Origin: Moraxellaceae bacterium
Lineage (GTDB): Bacteria > Pseudomonadota > Gammaproteobacteria > Pseudomonadales > UBA3067
Assembly: GCA_002401525.1 (NCBI GenBank)
Contig: NVTH01000023.1
Location: 1-7,441, forward strand
DNA: 7,441 bases
Direction of reading: 5' to 3'
Shown: positions 6,513 through 7,441 of the stretch, one piece after another
Position numbering within the stretch: the stretch's first letter is position 1
Layout of the letters: each line of letters begins with the position of its first letter
The notes under the pieces: model-generated
Database searches by the model: none
Told to the model about the DNA's origin: nothing
Seen by the model: only the letters and a program-made list of their open reading frames with translations
Made by a program: the position numbers and the translations under genes

Positions 6513-7441
6513 ATGCCCTATATTCCCCACACAGAAAAGGATATTCAGGAAATGCTCGATACCATTGGTGTCGAGAGTATTGAACAACTTTTTGATGAAG
6601 TGCCCGCCGAGTTAAGAAATGGCGAATTGAATAACGTCCCGCCGGGAGCTTCCGAGATGGAAGTGACGGCGTTGATGAGTGAGCGCGCACGCCAAGACGA
6701 TGGGGTATTGAACTTTATTGGGGCCGGCGCTTACGAGCATCATATCCCAGCGGCGATATGGGATATCGCTGCGCGGGGTGAGTTTATGACTGCTTACACT
6801 CCTTATCAGGCGGAAGCCAGTCAAGGGACCTTGCAGTTAATCTACGAATATCAGTCGATGATGGCGCAATTAACCGCCATGGATGTGTCCAATGCGTCCC
6901 TCTATGATGGTGCTTCGGCCCTTGCTGAAGCGACGCTGATGGCGGTGCGGGCCCAACGTAAATCCAAATCGCGAAAGCTTTTGGTGTTGGGTTCGGTGAA
7001 TCCTGCCTATCGCGAAGTGGTTGAATCGATCGTTAAGAACCAGCACATTGAATTGGTGGAAGTGGGTTTTGATGAGGCTTCCGGGGTGGTTGATGTTGAG
7101 CAATTGGCTCAGTATTCCGGTCAGGATTTTGCGGGACTGATTGTGTCTCAACCGAGTTTTATCGGTACCTTAGAGGATGTGGATCGCCTTACTGATTGGG
7201 CTCACAGTAATAATATGTTGCTGATTGCCGCAGTCAATCCTACCTCCTTGGCGTTGCTAAAACCGCCAGGTGAATGGGGTGAAACGGGGGCGGATATTGT
7301 GGTGGGCGAAGGTCAGCCATTGGGGATTCCCTTGGCTTCGGGCGGCCCTTATTTTGGGTTTATGTGCTGCAAGATGGCCTATGTTCGTCAAATGCCCGGG
7401 CGCATTATTGGTAAAACCGTCGATCAAGACGGGCGTCCTGG
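6513..7441 (+). CDS. gcvPA: Glycine dehydrogenase (decarboxylating) subunit 1, 3' end outside window
   Basis: First subunit of the split P protein, which decarboxylates glycine and loads the aminomethyl group onto lipoyl-GcvH. The frame stays open for 309 codons to the window edge, out of about 450 expected. GAGGAG (6503-6508) precedes the ATG by four bases. The N-terminus [18 protein letters not shown] (2-19) is typical of the separate GcvPA subunit. Other family motifs are [13 protein letters not shown] (93-105), [14 protein letters not shown] (127-140), GEGQPLGIP (265-273), GGPYFGF (277-283) and RQMPGRIIG (292-300). In two-subunit enzymes the pyridoxal-phosphate lysine lies on GcvPB, so a gcvPB gene should follow outside the window. 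The alternative is a fused P protein of about 950 residues. The start of the protein and its resemblance to two-subunit enzymes argue against that, but the window ends before the point that would decide. Confidence 0.93.
   Translation, partial: MPYIPHTEKDIQEMLDTIGVESIEQLFDEVPAELRNGELNNVPPGASEMEVTALMSERARQDDGVLNFIGAGAYEHHIPAAIWDIAARGEFMTAYTPYQAEASQGTLQLIYEYQSMMAQLTAMDVSNASLYDGASALAEATLMAVRAQRKSKSRKLLVLGSVNPAYREVVESIVKNQHIELVEVGFDEASGVVDVEQLAQYSGQDFAGLIVSQPSFIGTLEDVDRLTDWAHSNNMLLIAAVNPTSLALLKPPGEWGETGADIVVGEGQPLGIPLASGGPYFGFMCCKMAYVRQMPGRIIGKTVDQDGRP

Noticed and set aside
6612..7151. Two - strand frames opposite gcvPA
   Set aside because: They are shadows of the strongly conserved gcvPA frame on the + strand.

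Overview
The window suggests a gammaproteobacterium, probably a marine one. The GcvT and GcvH proteins closely resemble gammaproteobacterial versions, the iron-transporter permease begins with TTG, and base composition looks intermediate. This is judged by eye and no search was run. Every supported gene reads on the + strand.

Positions 1-2505 hold the 3' part of a ferric-iron substrate-binding protein gene (FbpA/FutA type) and a complete two-domain permease gene (FbpB type). They form an iron-uptake ABC transporter operon. No ATPase gene (fbpC) follows. The permease stop codon lies inside a five-copy, 12-bp tandem repeat. About 510 bp of AT-rich sequence follows, in which no gene is supported.

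Positions 3072-4436 hold one exported protein of 454 residues that I cannot assign to a function. It carries a signal peptide that is ambiguous between ordinary secretion and lipoprotein processing. Its last residues and its stop codon fall inside a second, unrelated short tandem repeat. A strong intrinsic terminator follows.

Positions 4798-7441 hold a glycine cleavage operon: gcvT (aminomethyltransferase), gcvH (lipoyl carrier) and the first two thirds of gcvPA (subunit 1 of a split glycine decarboxylase), which runs off the window. GcvPA, with a GcvPB expected downstream, decarboxylates glycine and passes the aminomethyl group to lipoyl-GcvH. GcvT then moves the one-carbon unit to tetrahydrofolate. 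The L protein is not in the window.

The most notable structure is the 127-bp gap between gcvH and gcvPA. It holds three segments that can pair in alternative ways, followed by an intrinsic-terminator-like hairpin with seven Ts that ends only 20 bp before the gcvPA start. Transcripts of gcvPA apparently must pass this element, so it may be an attenuator or a device that sets subunit stoichiometry. No canonical glycine riboswitch was recognised before gcvT.
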